This document shows, piece by piece, positions 37,622 through 49,355 of a stretch of 64,000 bases of DNA. This DNA is from Costus lasius (taxonomy: Eukaryota > Streptophyta > Magnoliopsida > Zingiberales > Costaceae). The translations under genes were made by a program, and so were the position numbers. The notes below the pieces were generated by a model. That model saw nothing but the letters and a program-made list of their open reading frames with translations, did no database searches and was not told the DNA's origin. The stretch spans positions 17,134,735 through 17,198,734 of the forward strand of contig CM050449.1 in the NCBI GenBank assembly GCA_027563935.2, in the 5' to 3' direction. Every line of letters begins with the position of its first letter. Position 1 is the first letter of the stretch.

Positions 37622-40600
37622 AATGGGAAGAGCACTTGAACAGCCTCGACCAAATTTTAATAGATGTTCAATGTTGAGATTATAAAGTATCATTAGACAA
37701 ATATCAGAGGGCAATAATTTGATAGAGCTACTGCAGGCCACCCCTTTTGGTCATTTATTGACAGGGCCAACAATACCCTTAGATATGTTGGCTTTGGAGT
37801 ATCTGAGAAATACATGGGATGAGAAAAGATGTGGCTTCAACATCAATGAAGTCTTTTTAGAATTTATGGTAAATGAAGTATCAATCATCCTAGGATTATC
37901 AGATATGGGATATTTAGTGAAATTTGACTTGGGAACCCCGGATTCAAGCTTATACATAGATGACTTTAAGGGGAAAGTCATAACAAGGAATATGATTGAG
38001 AATAAACTGAAGTCTATTGTAGGCCCAAATGGTGAGATATTGGATGAAGAGAAAATTAAGAAGCTCAGTATTTTATACATATTATGTACGTTCTTATTAT
38101 GTGGTGTTTGCTATACCTTGGATCCAGTTTTTTTGGTATATGTAGAAGATCTGACGAAGCTGAGTACATACAATTAGGCTGAGGCTATACACAGATACTT
38201 GACAGAAGGTCTTAGTCGAAGCTTGAAAGAAAATGCTACATCTTTTTCGGGGTGTGACATCCTTCTTTGTGTAAGTGAAAACTTTTTTCCTGAGTATGTA
38301 TTATTAGGAGAATACATTGCTGATAATTAACATACCCACTTCTTTATTTTACATGTTTAGTTATATGAACACTGCCAATTATGGTCTAATATCAAGATAG
38401 AGGGTGTTCACCCTCACCTATTTTCGTTAGGTGAATGTGAAGGCTGGAAGAAGAGCGACATTTTTAAACAAGTTAGAAAAGCTAGATAATTCTCAGGTAT
38501 TTAGCTAATTCATGTCATTCTCATTAAATATTTTTAATGCATGTGTATGACCATATAGTATATTATCTCTACAGATAATTTTTGAAATCAATAATGCTGC
38601 TGTACAAGATGCTACTGTACATGCTGATGCTGATATACATACTGATGCTGTTGTACAAGATGAAAAGAGATATACTGATGCTGCTGTACAAGATGAAGAG
38701 AGGCATACTGATGTTGCTGTACAAGATGAAGAGAGACAAGAGGATGCTACTAGTCAAGATGAAGAGAGACACGAGGATGTTGTTGGTCAAGATGATAGAC
38801 TACAAGATTTGCTAGAAGCTGTTGTACATATTGATGCTGCTGTAAATATTGATGCTGTAGATATGGAAGATGACCATATAGATAGTGAATATGATGATCT
38901 TGTACATAGAAGAGATTCACTTATAGATATGGAAGATGATCCTGTACATAGTGAAGAAGATAAGAGGATACAGACTCCCATTTGGGAAGGAAGCCAGACG
39001 GTATTCTCTGTCCCAGTGACCTTTTCTAAAGATGTGAGTATTATCCTTAAACTATTTTATTGTAACTTATAAACATTTCATCCAATTATGGTCTAATAGA
39101 TGGTTTTAATTCTGATAGATAAACAAAGAATTGCTAGAAGATTCAAAAAGTACACATGAATTAGAGGATACCGAAGAAATAGAGAAGTTGAAAGCTGATA
39201 TACAGAGGATGCAAGATGATAGAGATGACATCCGTAATAAATTTTATAAATTGGAAGCTTGGGTGGCTGAAGAGAGGAGCAAGCATAAATACACACTGTT
39301 AGAGAATGAAATGCTCAAGGCCGAGACTGAGAAATTAAAACATGCTGTAGATGATATTATGGCCAAAGTAAAGAGCTTAACTGAAGAGAAACTCTCATTA
39401 GAGATGTCATTTCGTAACCAGGTTATAGAGTATGAATCTGAAATAAAAGAGCTTAAAGATGAATATGAAAAGAAGCTAAAGGACCTTACAACTACATATG
39501 AGAAGTTGACAGAAGAGACCGACAAAGAAATGAAATAGTCAGAAGATGAGAATGCAACTGAAGGTGGAGATGAGAATGAAGCTGAAGGTGGAGATGAGAT
39601 TGAGATGGGGAAGAGGAAAGACAATGAAAGGCTTCTGTGGTACTAAACTCCCCTTACATCGAGTTGGAGATAAAAAAGAAGAAATTTGATGAGCTGGAGT
39701 GTAACAAGCTGAAAAATAAAGCAATACAAACTAGGCCTGTATCTGAGGTATTATTTTCTAACATGTTAATTATTGTTGATAGATGCAAATATGTATATTT
39801 AACAAGTATTTTTTCCCCTTTGGCATCATGTAGGTAGAAGATATTATTGTGAAAATAATTTAATAACTGATCATCAACGCCAACAAATAAATGGCTATCT
39901 TGACCTACCATTGAACGTATTCAATAAAGGCGACTGTTATGAAGTAAAAAAGGTCACTATGTGTGGTGTATTATTTGGCAGAATGATTCAAGATAATGTA
40001 AGTATAATCAACCTGTTCATTGTTCGCATAGTATATTACACGAGGATTCATAATTAACATTCTACGTATACATATTCATTGTAGGTGATTGTGCATATGC
40101 ATTCCTACTTCATGTGCGTAGTAAGAAATATGTGAGAAATAGAAAATATCTCATATTTGCCAACATCTCTTTAAGTTTCTACCAATTGTATGTAGTACAT
40201 CAATTTGGCATGGCTTATGAATTCATGCGTGACTTCCACAGAGAGACGCTACCAAACATAAAAAGAATATTCTGCCCAATTGGTAATAAAGAGCATTGGT
40301 ATCTCGTACATACAAAGGGATAAGAAGACCATTACATTTTTATAATTCTTTATTAACTCTAACGGCCTTAGATAAGTCTATCGTAGAAGGTTATGTAAGT
40401 AAATTCATTCACTTATTACTTGCATTTATGACTATGTATAATTTAATGATAAACTTATAAACACGATTTTGTTGATGCAGATAGGTATATTAAATGCACA
40501 TTTTAATAAACAAACTGCAGGGGTGAAATGTGAGGCTGATTGGGATCTAACTACGTATCAGAAATATGGGATGATAAATGCCCTACACAGCATGAATCTC

Positions 40601-40748
40601 ATGATTGTGGAGTATTTGTAATGAAGCACATCGAGTGTCTATGTAGGAAGACGACTTTTGATTTCTCTCAATCAGATATGCCAAGATTGAGGGCTATTAT
40701 CAGCATGGGGATATGTAGAGGATGCTTAGAAAGTGAATATGTTGAATA
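37622..40748 (+). pseudogene. Ulp1-like SUMO peptidase gene of the MULE (decayed)
   Basis: The product would be a multi-exon Ulp1-family (C48) cysteine peptidase. The N-terminal part (37.7-38.3 kb) has IPLDMLALEYLRNTW and NEVFLEFMVNEVSIILGLSD, as in plant Ulp1-type transposon proteins. A middle exon has an acidic 11-residue repeat, followed by a long coiled coil (39.13-39.54 kb). The peptidase end shows the catalytic His in GNKEHWYLV (about 40.29 kb), a YNSL motif where the family usually has an Asp (about 40.35 kb), and the Gln/Cys pair in CPTQHESHDCGVFVMKH (about 40.57-40.62 kb). Decay is clear: TAA at about 37680, TAG at about 38175, TAG at 39536 and frameshifts between His and Cys. Intron borders such as GTAAGT at about 38270 are still visible. 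Active family members cleave SUMO; this copy cannot be expected to. Confidence 0.8.
38644..38808 (+). repeat. 33 bp in-frame tandem repeat (11 aa)
   Basis: Five units start at 38644, 38677, 38710, 38743 and 38776. Each encodes a version of DAAVQDEERHT. The repeat is exactly 33 bp, so it keeps frame, and it gives the Ulp1-like protein a very acidic spacer. Confidence 0.85.
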
Positions 40749-40920
40749 GTATTAAAAAGTGATTTTTGGGATATGTATATTTCAATGATTTGGTATTGAA
40801 TGTGATCAGCATATGGGATGTAAGTGATTTTTTGTATATAACAATGACAATTCTAAGTATGTTACCATTACATTTTCGATGCAAGTCGCTTAATGCAGAT
40901 TATTATCATGTCCATGAACA

Positions 40921-41085
40921 CTATTTATCGAGTACATCAACGATAACACAGGAACAAGTATATCCACGCTATTTATTGAGCACATCAATGTTAACACAGG
41001 AACATGTCTATCAACGCTATTTATCAAGCACATCAATGCTAACACATGAACATGTCTATCAACGCTATTTATCGAGCACATCAAC
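40921..41085 (+). repeat. 48 bp tandem repeat downstream of the Ulp1-like gene
   Basis: Three full units (40921, 40969, 41017) and part of a fourth share CTATTTATCGAGCACATCAA and GAACATGTCTATCAACG. The unit length is a multiple of three, and an open frame at 40766-41221 reads it as a 16-residue repeat (YLSSTSMLTQEHVYQR). The unit contains the ATCAACG word of the subterminal arrays, so it may be a non-coding repeat that happens to be open. Confidence 0.85.
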
Positions 41086-41481
41086 GATATTCATCCGAGC
41101 ATATAAACAATTCATTGACAATATAAAGCTCAATGTTAACACCAATCACAGATCTCAATACAATGCCCTACACAACCTCACTCAACTTGGCTTGTTTTAC
41201 TCTAATAACAATTGTGAATGAGCAACCTGTGATCCTTCGTATGAAAACTATATTGCGTTAAGATTAATTAGTATAAATTATCACATAACTTATAAATCAT
41301 ATGATAAGGTGACAATGTACTTACATATGCAGAGGTATTTCCCATCATCATTTGACTATATGAAAGTGCTGGTGGTGGATCATTATGATTGCTTTGTGCA
41401 TCCAACTACGCATATGAACAAATAGAAACTGGAAGAGCAGGGTGAATGTTTCCATGAGAGCTCATTGGGCTTGGTGGTAGG

Positions 41482-44400
41482 TGACACGCTCCGCAAGTGC
41501 ACGGATATGTCGAAGTAATATAAAAGATGTCGAATCCCACAGGGAACAAGGTTGAGTACTAGAAAGTTTGAGTCCTAATAGCTAGGTGAATCAAAACGTG
41601 GGTTTTTGAAGACGAAAATCGAAAACAAACAAGTGCAACTACTTCGGTAGAGAAAAGATATAAGAGAGAATTCAGGGCTATGGCTTCCACCACGATAATA
41701 ATCTTAATCGCACAAGAAAGATATTAGTTATTTGGTTTATTGGTTTTGCACAAGGAGTCTAACCCTAGGGTACAAGGTGCCCTCTTTCGAGTGATACACC
41801 TCGGTGTTCATTTTTGACCGACCACCTACTCTCGCGGTGGATCGTTCTAAGACGAACCCAATGAGTTCTATGGTAGACTATGAAATCCTCGAGCAAAGAC
41901 CAAGCACTCTCGTGTCGAGGTCTCGCAAGTTTTACTCAGAGGTTCGACCCTCACGATCCTTCTCTCGATATGAATCGTAACGGCTAACACGAGAAATTAC
42001 TCGGCCAAGGTAAAACCACGAAATAAATACGTTAAAGTAAAATATGCTCACAATTCATACCAAATAACATAAATAGATACAAAGTATGCAATTAAAATCA
42101 TCAAAGGGTTTCCACCAAGCCCCGAAATAGGGTTTACGCTACAATCGTCATTGAAACGCTCAAAATCTCTCTTTTAATGAAATGAAAAGTATATGAAAAT
42201 GAAGCCAAGGGGAAGGAGACGATGAACCGAAGGAATCCTGAATAAATCGTGATGATCGTGTGTCTCAATCTCCGAAAATCGCCAAAAGTCACCTCTGTCG
42301 CTGTGTTCTTCCTCCCGCGCTGCTTCTTCATGTGAATGCTCTCTGTTTAGGGCAAGCAAATTGGGGCTTTTATATTCCATCTGTTCGCCTCTGAAAGAGC
42401 TTTCCATAGACACCTCACTTGCCAAATTTGGACTTAACGAGTGAGAAATCAAGGAAAAACCGAGTGGAACTCAGTCTCATGCGTGACTAGGTTAGAATCA
42501 CGGGTGAACCCCTCCGGGTTCACCTGCCCGTGATTCCTTCTATGAGTTTGGGCGAATAGAAGCACAGTGCACCCCGTGGGGTTCACCCGACCGTGCTTTT
42601 CTCTGGAGTGATTCTGGTTGAAGTTTTCAAGAAATCCGGTGAACCCGGTAGAGTTCACCTGGCTATGAAGCTTTCTGCGAATTCTGCTGGCTGGCGACCG
42701 AGATGGTGAACCCCATGGGGTTCATGATGCGTTGCATTTATATAGTATTTTTGCCTATGTTTTATATCATATTTTGGACGTATTTGCATTATTTTGTGCT
42801 ACTTCTAGTGTTTTTATCTTACTTTGCACAGAATCTTCACTTTTCTTGGTTTTTGTAAAAATATAGGTAAAAAGGCTCAAAAATGAAGGATTTCGAGAGT
42901 TTTAAGGTCAAAGCACAATTCCCGAGGAGATCACAAGCCCACACGTCGAATTTGAAGCAAAACCGGCGAAGAACGAGACAATTATGGCCTTGGCCGTAAT
43001 TGTGGATTCGGCCGTGAACACGACGTCGAGCGGAGGACAAAAATCGGTTAAGTTAAAAAGTTCACAGAAACTTTCACGGGCAAGGCCGTAATTCCATCAC
43101 GGGCCGTAAAAGTTTCTGTGACCAAAAGCATTGTGCGCCGAGAGAATTATGGCCGAAATTGTAAACACATCACGGGCCGTAAAAGTTTTCGCCTGACGAG
43201 TTTTTCACTCGATTCTCACTCGTTCTAAACCGGATTTGAGCTAAACTTTGCAGAACCGTTTCTTGATGGGTTCTAAACCGGTCTAGCTATAAAAGATGGG
43301 ATTTTGATCTGTTTAAGAGAGCTTCGATGGATGAAAGCGGACAGCGGCGGCGACAAGGGTGAAAACGTGGTTTCAACCATTTTTCCGACGAGATTTTCCA
43401 TGAAGACGACGACAGATCAGTCAATCATCATCTTCGAATTAAGGAGAAGGCGGCTCTGTGGTTCTCTTAGTGATTTCTTGCAATCTTTCATGCGTTTTCT
43501 TGTTCATCAAAACATCATGTATTTCTATTCTAACATGAGCGAGTAGAAACCTTTGTCGGGATGATTGGGCGTAGCCCAATGACTTTTATGAGTTAATACA
43601 TGTTTTGCTATTTTCATTTGAATTTATCTGCATGATTTGGTTGAAATTTGCTTATCTCGTAATTTACCCTGGCCACGTAATTTTACGTCTTAGACGTTGC
43701 GAGAAGGACCGGGAGGTGAATCGCAACGTCTGATCTATTTCAACTAGACCTACAAATCCAATCACGGGAGCAGTTTGGATTCGTTTGAGGGATTAACCAA
43801 CGCTTCATAGAGCTTAAAGGGTTTAATTAGGTTAACTATCACGGGAGTAGTTATTTAATCTAGTTAAATACCATACTACGCTTCGAGAGGAGGTAGTATG
43901 CACTTTAGGAAGAGTTCCTTTCATGCTAGCTAATTTTTGTGAATTAGTTATTTAATTAAAGGCTCATAATTGTCAAAGTGGCGAACCCATGAATTCCCAA
44001 CTCGTTGAAATCTGAATCTCTTAAAAGTTGTTCCTAGTTTGCATGTCCGCATAAGTTAGGAAAACAACCCATTGATTTCGTTAGCCTAAATTCAAACAAG
44101 TCGAAAAGTCAGTACTTAGCTTCATAGTCCCTGTGGGATCGATAACTTTTATTACTTCGATAATTCTGTACACTTGCGGAAAGCTATCAATTCACCTGGC
44201 CATGATTCTCTCTGTAAGTTTCGTGCAGCCTGGCGAAGAATCTGGTGAACCCCATGGGGTTCACCTGGTCGTATTTTTGAGGCTAACTCCGTTTAAGCCC
44301 AAATTTGACGTGTGACATCGTCTTCATATAAGAAATCGTCCCATGGCCGTAGAATCTTCAAAATACGTCGAAAAAGGGCGTTTTAACCTAAAATTCCACA

Positions 44401-44529
44401 AAAGTGCCAAAAAGTGAAGATTCCGAAGATATCATGTAATTTAGCTTAAAAAGGGTATGAAAGTATTAAAATAAGCCTAGAATTAGCATGAAATAGCTAT
44501 GAAAATTACTACTATAATGCAAGGCATCA
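41482..44529 (-). mobile_element. Athila 3' LTR, enlarged by an inserted solo LTR
   Basis: It runs TGACACGCTCC...AAGGCATCA on plus and aligns with the 1580 bp right LTR except for a 1.47 kb insertion at 42725-44189. It contains five GGTGAACCC/GGGTTCACC palindromes (about 42503, 42566, 42638, 42705 and 44243). Confidence 0.9.
42725..44189 (+). mobile_element. Solo LTR inside the Athila 3' LTR
   Basis: TGATGCGTTGC...GGAAAGCTATCA has TG...CA ends and no internal region. Flanks are GTTCA (42720-42724) and ATTCA (44190-44194), a 5 bp duplication with one change. The sister LTR at 51180-52759 has continuous sequence here, which proves the insertion. Its end CACTTGCGGAAAGCTATCA resembles the inverse of the host LTR end (CACTTGCGGAGCRTGTCA), so it is a distant relative inserted in opposite orientation. 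Confidence 0.85.
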
Positions 44530-45762
44530 AAATACCCCAGACCTAAATCTTTGCTTGTCCTCAAGCAATAAAATAAGATGAAATGCAAGATAGGTATAAG
44601 AGCAATCTTTTGAGTCAATGCATACATCCAAGTTAGAAAAACATTTGATAGCAATCCAAGATCTAATCAGGAGAAATCAAGTAAATGGTTCTTTCAAGTG
44701 TTCAACAGTATGATCCCATAATAACTAGACGCTAAACAACCTAGTAAGCAGCAAATATAGGATTCAATCAAGCCTACACACAATACGCATGAAATTCTAA
44801 TATTTCCAAATCAAATCGTTGGAGTTAACTCAAATGCTTTATGAGGAGTATGATATACTGATTATTGCATTAGACTTCAACTCATAACCTTAGGTACCAT
44901 TGCCAATTTTTCGCAATGCCAAGTAGAGGAGTCTTTTTATTGATTTTTATTTTTTTATTTCACATCTCTTAGATTTCAACTCATATCTTTCGGTACCATT
45001 GCCAATTTTTCGCAGTGCCAAGTAGAGGAATCTAATGGTGATGTTTTTTTTTTTGAATCATGCTCAGCTATTGATAACATATCCTTTTTGACAAATGTAG
45101 TGTTTCCCCAACAACAGATAGGAATTCAAAGAATAACTAAGAGAGTATGTATCACAATACGATTCTCATGTAAGTTGCAAGCTGTAGTTGGTTTAACAAG
45201 CATAGTTATGTTTGACCTACTAATGAACAACTCAAATCAATAAAATTGCAAGATTTCTAAATCATAAAATATATGGACATGATCAAAAAGTAATCCTAAC
45301 AAGGAGGTATTATCAACAATTATTAATTATTCCTAACCAATCATGCATTCAGCTCATAAAACTTTAACATGGCTATCATAGGACGATTCATACATATGCT
45401 AACTCATGGAAAAAAAATTTCACACAGCATGTATGAAAAACATAATCATCAAATCAAAGTACGGTATGGACACAGTTAAGAAAATGATGTCATACAAATC
45501 TGTCACAGAGTGGGGCCTGAAGATGTGGACCAGGCCCACGAATATGATGGCATATAAGATACAATGCCACATAAAATCCATCACAAAGTAAAAATATTCA
45601 TCCAAAATAGCAAGGTTAAGGTGTCACAGTCATGTAGCCGCATGAAGCAAGAGAATAGAAACTGAAATGTAGAAAGCTCACCCACTCTAAAAGTTTGCAT
45701 AGTCCTCTATGCAATATCGTACTATGAGAGGAGTGGATGACGATGCCGATGCTGATGGGGGG
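44530..45762 (-). other. Athila non-coding region next to the 3' LTR
   Basis: On the minus strand the sequence just before the LTR is purine-rich and ends GGTCTGGGGTATTT (44530-44543), a likely polypurine tract for plus-strand priming. Further in, a short imperfect duplication is seen near 44890 and 44975 (GGTACCATTGCCAATTTTTCGC). No coding region is supported. Confidence 0.6.
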
Positions 45763-47259
45763 CTACCTCTGTTTGCGCGAGCGAGAGCCAGATGCTCGGG
45801 AGCTCTTGCTCTTCTCGCGTGCGCTATAGTCGGGCTCGGCCTCCTCGTCGGAAGAAATGTTCATGTGAGCTGTTGTGCCCTCGGAGAGTGCGGATAGCCG
45901 GTCGTCCATGATCGATATCTTCTCCCAGACGGATCCCATCATTTTGTGTTGTCTCTGCATGTGTGCTTCCATGGACTCCCAATGCGAAGATTGGTTCTGC
46001 CGGATGTGGGTAACGGCGGTGTCCAGGTTATCAATCATCTCCCGTTGATGGAGTTGCTCCTCCCTGATTTCCTATAACATAGACATCATAGAATCGTGAG
46101 AGGAGGTGCCACCAAAGGAAAATGCTCCAGGTGCTGATGGTGCAGTGTCGACTGGGTCGGGCTGTGCGTCCTCAACTGGCTGGATGCGCCAGTTTCCACG
46201 GACTCTGACTGATGTGCACTTTGGGTTCAGTAGTGGAAGGCAGAATGGGCTCCCTTTGAATGTCATACAATAGGAATCTCCCTTGTGAACAATCAGCTTC
46301 ATGGCAACGCAAGACTCGATGTCGAGCCTGTTGCTGCCAGTGGCTTCCAGTGTGTCGTATCGGATGATGCCCAAGGAAATTGCCAATGGTGTAATCAGGC
46401 CGCCGATCACAATTGCTTCTTTCAATGAACGGGCGGCACGGCTAAATTGCTTTGTCAAATAATACCTAGAGTCCACCCTAAAACTGTGCAGCATACACCA
46501 GAGATAAAAGAGCTCGGTCTGCCGAACCATACCATCACCCTCACCGCGGCCAAATAAGGTGTAGGCCAACACGCGGTGGACATACTTGAGCACAGGGTTG
46601 CATAAACTAGATGCACGAGCCACGCGAGCGGAATAGATGTGCTCGTTAGTAATTGCGCCCCAAAAACCCTACTCACTGAACTCAGTGGGGACCCTGCGAA
46701 CACAAGGCTCCGGAAAACCAATAATACCACGCAATTGTGAGAGAGTGAGGGTATGTTCGATGTTACCCAACCGAAATGTCAAACGTCCTGGATCGTCCTC
46801 GAGAATAGGATCGGCCTTCACTTCCAAAGAACTCAGAAATTCCAAAGTCATGCCAACATAGGTGGGAGAAAATAATCGCTGGAACTGCTCCAAACCCACT
46901 GCAGCATACATCATGTCGACGTCATCAAGCATCCCAAGCATCTGTAGTGTACCTCTGTCAAGATACCCCGTGTTGAAGTCCCGGTGCTGGCGCAATATCT
47001 GATAGCGTTGTTCTTGGTCAGCGTCACGAAAGATAATCCCGAACTCGTTCGGGGGAGAGGCATATGGTTGTGATCGGCTGGAAAGAGTGCGCCCATGGCG
47101 AGAGGAAGAAGAGCCTGGAGTCGCCACCGAAGATGGTCGGCGAGATGGAGGTGTAGGCGTAGGCTCATACTCCTCATCGTCAGTGGCGGACGAATCAGAT
47201 AGCGCCTGTTGAGGGCGTGAGGTCCGCTTGGCAGCCATAACTTTAGTCCTTGGAGGCAT
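45763..47259 (-). pseudogene. Athila extra open frame (post-pol position)
   Basis: Three minus-strand frames follow each other in phase: 47259-46669, 46623-46072 and 46038-45763. They are separated only by single TAG stops, so they were one protein of about 500 aa. It starts MPPRTKVMAAKRTS, has a Ser/Pro-rich N-terminal part, and then a globular part with LSQLRGIIGFPE and YLWCMLHSFRVDSRYYL typical of the Athila/putative plant transposon protein family. A C-terminal helical segment with EEQLHQREMIDNLDTAV ends in a basic tail (RASGSRSRKQR). Athila elements carry such a frame after pol. It is sometimes called env-like, but its role is unproven. No convincing membrane segment is visible. Confidence 0.75.
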
Positions 47260-47707
47260 GGTGGTTGACAGCGATCGGAAGAGGTTGGCAAGTTCTGGTG
47301 AGAAGGTCCGGAAGGAGGCGCAGAGAAAATACAGGCGGCGGACCGACTGAAAAAGAAACTCGGAGAAACTGGCGGAAAGGAAATCTGGAACCGATTGGAG
47401 AAGTAACCCGACTGGATGAAGGGAAAAGCTGGATCAAACCTCTGGAGATCTTCTTCGAGTGCTAAGAGGGAGAGGAGGCGGCGGCGAGTCGGCTGAAAAG
47501 CTCGAAGAAACTTGCGAAACGAAGATCTAGTGTCGTTTGAAGAAGAAACCCGATACAGAAACTTAAATCTAACCCTTGGGAACCTCCTCCGTGTGCTGGA
47601 AGGATAAGAGGGCGGCGTGATCGGATGATCTTCGTCGGCACAGGAGGCGGCGGTGCAAGAGTCACGCGCGATGCCCTAGTTTCGAGTGAATACAGGGTTA
47701 GAAAACC

Positions 47708-48020
47708 AGTGAACCCGCCCGGGTTCACCAGCACCAGCCCGTGATGTTCACTGTGGTCGGGCTGAAGCAACAGAAGCACGGGTGAACCCGCTAGGGTTCA
47801 CCGACCCGTGAAGCTTACTGGACATTTTCTGGAGTTCAAGAAATCCGGTGAACCCGGTGGGGTTCACCTGCCTGTGAAGCTCATTGGAGGGTTCCTGCGT
47901 GAATAGAATACTGGTGAACCCGCTGGGATTCACCAAGCCGTGAAACGCTCTGGAGTCTGGTCACAAATCTGGAAGGGTTTGTACAGTGCACTTCACGGGT
48001 GAACCCCGTGGGGTTCACCA
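47708..48020. repeat. Array of five GGTGAACCC/GGGTTCACC palindromes
   Basis: Near-perfect 20-23 bp palindromes occur at about 47708, 47780, 47847, 47912 and 47998, spaced 65-86 bp apart. Each is followed by a CCGTGA- or CTGTGAAG-like word. The same motif occurs five times in each LTR of this element. The array lies between the end of the pol-derived frame and the extra open frame. Confidence 0.85.
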
Positions 48021-48278
48021 GGCCGTGATTTGCACTGTTTACTTAAAAAATCCTGGAAAAATCTGGAAAAATTCTCATGCGCTCCATTTTCATCCTAGAT
48101 TATAAATAGACATCAAATTAGTAGCAATCCCCTCTAGAAAACCTAAAATTAAATAAAAAGAAATCAACAGCGTAAAAACAAGGTCTAAATCAATGCATGA
48201 AGACTAAAAAACAATCAAAAACTTGGGTTGCCTCCCAAGAGCGCTAGTTTAGGGTCGATAGCTCAACCATAAGAGTTT

Positions 48279-49235
48279 TCAAGGTTGCAAATCTGGGGGG
48301 TCTAAAAGAGTAAGAACTTCCTCTCTTTCGACCCGCTCATCTTCAAAGTAATGCTTGAGGCGGTGCCCGTTTACTGTGAAGCTCCTAGTTCGTTCTGTCC
48401 AAATCGTGATAGCACCATAAGGTTGAACTTTCTGAACTGTGAAAGGACCGGACCACCTCGGTCGAAGCTTTCCTGGAAACAATCGAAGTCTTGAATTAAA
48501 CAGAAGTACTTTGTCCCCCTCATGAAATTCTTTCTTTGTTATGCGCTTGTCGTGCCAAAATTTAGTGCATGCTTTGTAACTCTTGGCATTCGTGGTGGGG
48601 GTTGTTAGTGCAAGTTCCAATGGTTCCACTTCTCTCCTAGGCGGCTCAACATCCTGTATAGCTTTCTCCACAATGTCAATGCTGTAGCATGTACCTGCAA
48701 GAGAAGGTTTTTTCAGGGTGTCAGTCAAATCGAATTGAATAACGTTGTCACAAATGTTCAAAGACAGTTTCTCATTCTTGACATCTATGACAGCGCCTGC
48801 AGTGGCAAGAAAAGGTCTCCCCAGAATGATAGGGAGTCTATCATCCTCATCAATCTCCAAAATAATAAAGTCAGCATGAATAAAGTAATCTCCTACTTTA
48901 ACAGGTACGTCCTCTAAAATACCAACTGGGTGGCGTACAGATCTGTCTGCAAGCTGTATGGAAATATTAGTTGGTTGCAAATCTCCTAAATCTAGACTTT
49001 TACAGAGTGATAATGGCATGAGGCTAACGCTTGCTCCTAGATCACACAAAGCTCTCTGAAAAGACATCTCCTCAATCTGGCATGGTATGGAAAAACTGCC
49101 TGGGTCCTTCAGCTTCTGAGGGAGCTTGTTCTGGATTATGGCGCTACACTCCTCAGTAAGTGCAACGGTCCCTTGATCTTCTAGCTTCCTCTTGTTTGAT
49201 AAGATATCTTTCAAAAATTTTGCATAAGTCGGCAT
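48279..49235 (-). CDS. Athila protease fused in frame to integrase C-terminal tail
   Basis: An open frame of 318 aa. Residues about 1-180 are the end of gag and the aspartic protease, with CDLGASVSLMPLSLC at 64-78 (active-site motif D-L-G-A-S) and ILGRPFLATAGAVIDV at 137-152. At about residues 212-219 the sequence jumps to the end of integrase: WHDKRITKKEFHEGDKVLLF, then SRLRLFPGKLRPRWSGPF and NGHRLKHYF. Reverse transcriptase, RNase H and the catalytic core of integrase are deleted between them, yet the joint keeps the frame. The upstream frame continues to gag through stop codons, so 49235 is only the first Met after the last stop. Whether the fusion is made is unknown. Confidence 0.85.
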   Translation of the reverse strand: MPTYAKFLKDILSNKRKLEDQGTVALTEECSAIIQNKLPQKLKDPGSFSIPCQIEEMSFQRALCDLGASVSLMPLSLCKSLDLGDLQPTNISIQLADRSVRHPVGILEDVPVKVGDYFIHADFIILEIDEDDRLPIILGRPFLATAGAVIDVKNEKLSLNICDNVIQFDLTDTLKKPSLAGTCYSIDIVEKAIQDVEPPRREVEPLELALTTPTTNAKSYKACTKFWHDKRITKKEFHEGDKVLLFNSRLRLFPGKLRPRWSGPFTVQKVQPYGAITIWTERTRSFTVNGHRLKHYFEDERVEREEVLTLLDPPDLQP

Positions 49236-49355
49236 CTGCGAAAGAGCATCAACGAAAGGGATGTTAATATAAAGTTTATTTAAAACCTCTAAAAACTTAC
49301 CAAACTGCTTGTCTAATTTAGCCTTGACAAGCCTCTGTGGAAAGGGAATCGGTGG

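Noticed and set aside
42449..42658. Repeated VNPTGFTG-like peptide in the LTRs and at 47748-47936
   Set aside because: The peptide repeats only reflect the DNA palindrome GGTGAACCC/GGGTTCACC; neighbouring residues are not conserved and the frames are short.
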